13,995 nucleotides of DNA from positions 1-13,995 of the forward strand of contig CABVDR010000066.1 in assembly GCA_902497145.1 (NCBI GenBank). Reading direction: 5' to 3'. This document shows, in pieces, positions 13,312 through 13,995 of this stretch. Made by a program: the position numbers and the translations under genes. Position 1 is the first letter of the stretch; every line of letters starts with the position of its first letter. The notes under the pieces are model-generated. The model was not told the origin of the DNA. It did no database searches and worked only from the letters and a program-made list of their open reading frames with translations. The stretch is from an uncultured Oscillospiraceae bacterium. GTDB lineage: Bacteria; Bacillota; Clostridia; Oscillospirales; Oscillospiraceae.

Positions 13312-13995
13312 ATGAATCAACTCACCGGTGCATGCATCATTGGCCAGTCTGGCGGCCCTACCGCCGTCATTAACGCCAGCGCTCAGGGTGTAATCCAGAC
13401 CGCTTTGAAGGCGGACTGCATCACCCGCGTTCTGGGCGCCGCTCACGGCATCAAGGGCGTGCTGGAGGACAAGCTGTACGACATGAGCCAGGAGGATCCC
13501 GCCGAGCTGGACCTGCTGCAGTATACCCCCTCCTCTGCTCTGGGCTCCTGCCGCTACAAGCTGGCTGATCCCGACGTGGATGACACCGACTATAAGCGCA
13601 TCCTGGAGATCTTTGAGAAGTACAATGTCCGCTACTTCTTCTATAATGGCGGCAACGACTCCATGGACACCTGCAACAAGATCTCCAAGTATATGCAGAA
13701 GGTGGGCTATGAGTGCCGCATCATGGGTGTGCCCAAGACCATCGACAACGACCTGAACGGCACCGACCACTGCCCCGGCTTCGCTTCTGCCGCCAAGTAT
13801 ATTGCTACCTCCTGCGCTGAGGTATGGCAGGATGCTCACGTGTACGACACCGGCATGATCACCATCGTTGAGATCATGGGACGTCACGCTGGCTGGCTGG
13901 CCGGCTCCGCCGCCCTGGCCTCCCTCACCGGCTGCGGCCCCGACCTGGTGTACCTGCCTGAGACCGACTTCGACATGGATAAGTTCCTGGCCGAC
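13312..13995 (+). CDS. pfp: Phosphofructokinase, probably PPi-dependent, 3' end cut by window edge
   Basis: This enzyme phosphorylates fructose-6-phosphate to fructose-1,6-bisphosphate, the substrate of the neighbouring aldolase. The first 228 codons are in the window and the frame is open to the edge. MNQLTGACIIGQSGGPTAVI carries the N-terminal phosphoryl-donor loop (GQSGGP at 11-16). NGGNDSMDT (112-120) has Asp where ATP-dependent enzymes have Gly (GGDGS), and PKTIDND (141-147) has Lys where ATP enzymes have PGTIDND. In characterised families this Asp/Lys pair marks pyrophosphate as the donor, which makes the reaction reversible. MGRHAGWLAG (189-198) is the sugar-phosphate binding block. 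The extra residues around 55-100 fit the longer PPi-type subfamily. Donor choice is inferred from motifs; the PFK family itself is certain. pfkA would be the alternative name. Confidence 0.9.
   Translation, partial: MNQLTGACIIGQSGGPTAVINASAQGVIQTALKADCITRVLGAAHGIKGVLEDKLYDMSQEDPAELDLLQYTPSSALGSCRYKLADPDVDDTDYKRILEIFEKYNVRYFFYNGGNDSMDTCNKISKYMQKVGYECRIMGVPKTIDNDLNGTDHCPGFASAAKYIATSCAEVWQDAHVYDTGMITIVEIMGRHAGWLAGSAALASLTGCGPDLVYLPETDFDMDKFLAD

Noticed and set aside
13243..13887. A 214-codon minus-strand open frame
   Set aside because: It is antisense to the phosphofructokinase gene, whose plus-strand reading has a consensus ribosome binding site and all family motifs.

Overview
The window is a GC-rich stretch of chromosome. 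It most likely comes from an anaerobic, spore-forming-type Clostridia member, with Oscillospiraceae (Flavonifractor or Pseudoflavonifractor relatives) the best guess. That guess rests on the anaerobe-style cob gene set, a class II fructose-bisphosphate aldolase beside a PPi-type phosphofructokinase, Firmicute-like sigma-A promoters with TGn-extended -10 boxes, and strong AGGAGG-type ribosome binding sites. The lineage is inferred, not proven.

Layout. From 12003 down to position 1 everything is on the minus strand and very tightly packed. The order of transcription is ftsK (9208-12003), cbiA (7828-9195), cobT (6731-7828), cobU (6210-6722), cobS (5449-6213), a 97-residue mini-CobU (5159-5452), cobC (4559-5137), cbiB (3594-4556), cobD (2538-3581), cbiP/cobQ (1082-2536), and a zinc-ribbon plus Sel1-repeat protein (1-1078) that runs off the left edge. 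Gaps are 21 nt or less and several genes overlap (ATGA or TGATG), so translational coupling is likely. Upstream of ftsK lie a short leader, a probable promoter and the Rho-independent terminator of fba (12199-13167, minus). A 144-nt AT-rich intergenic region then holds back-to-back, physically overlapping promoters for fba and for the divergent pfp-type phosphofructokinase gene (13312 to the right edge, plus). A near-perfect 24-bp palindrome sits at the expected pfp transcription start.

How the genes work together. The cob genes encode the lower (late) half of adenosylcobalamin synthesis: a,c-amidation of cobyrinate (CbiA), the remaining amidations (CbiP), the aminopropanol arm (CobD, CbiB), nucleotide-loop activation (CobU), alpha-ribazole-phosphate synthesis (CobT), joining (CobS) and final dephosphorylation (CobC). 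No corrin adenosyltransferase and no ring-building cbi genes are in the window. Fba and the phosphofructokinase catalyse consecutive steps of glycolysis/gluconeogenesis.

Most of the window is ordinary core metabolism. The points most worth a second look are the two CobU homologues that have lost complementary motifs, the overlapping fba/pfp promoters with an operator-like palindrome, the ftsK-led cob operon with no visible B12 riboswitch, and the Sel1-repeat protein at its end. I see no mobile element, CRISPR array, tRNA or rRNA.
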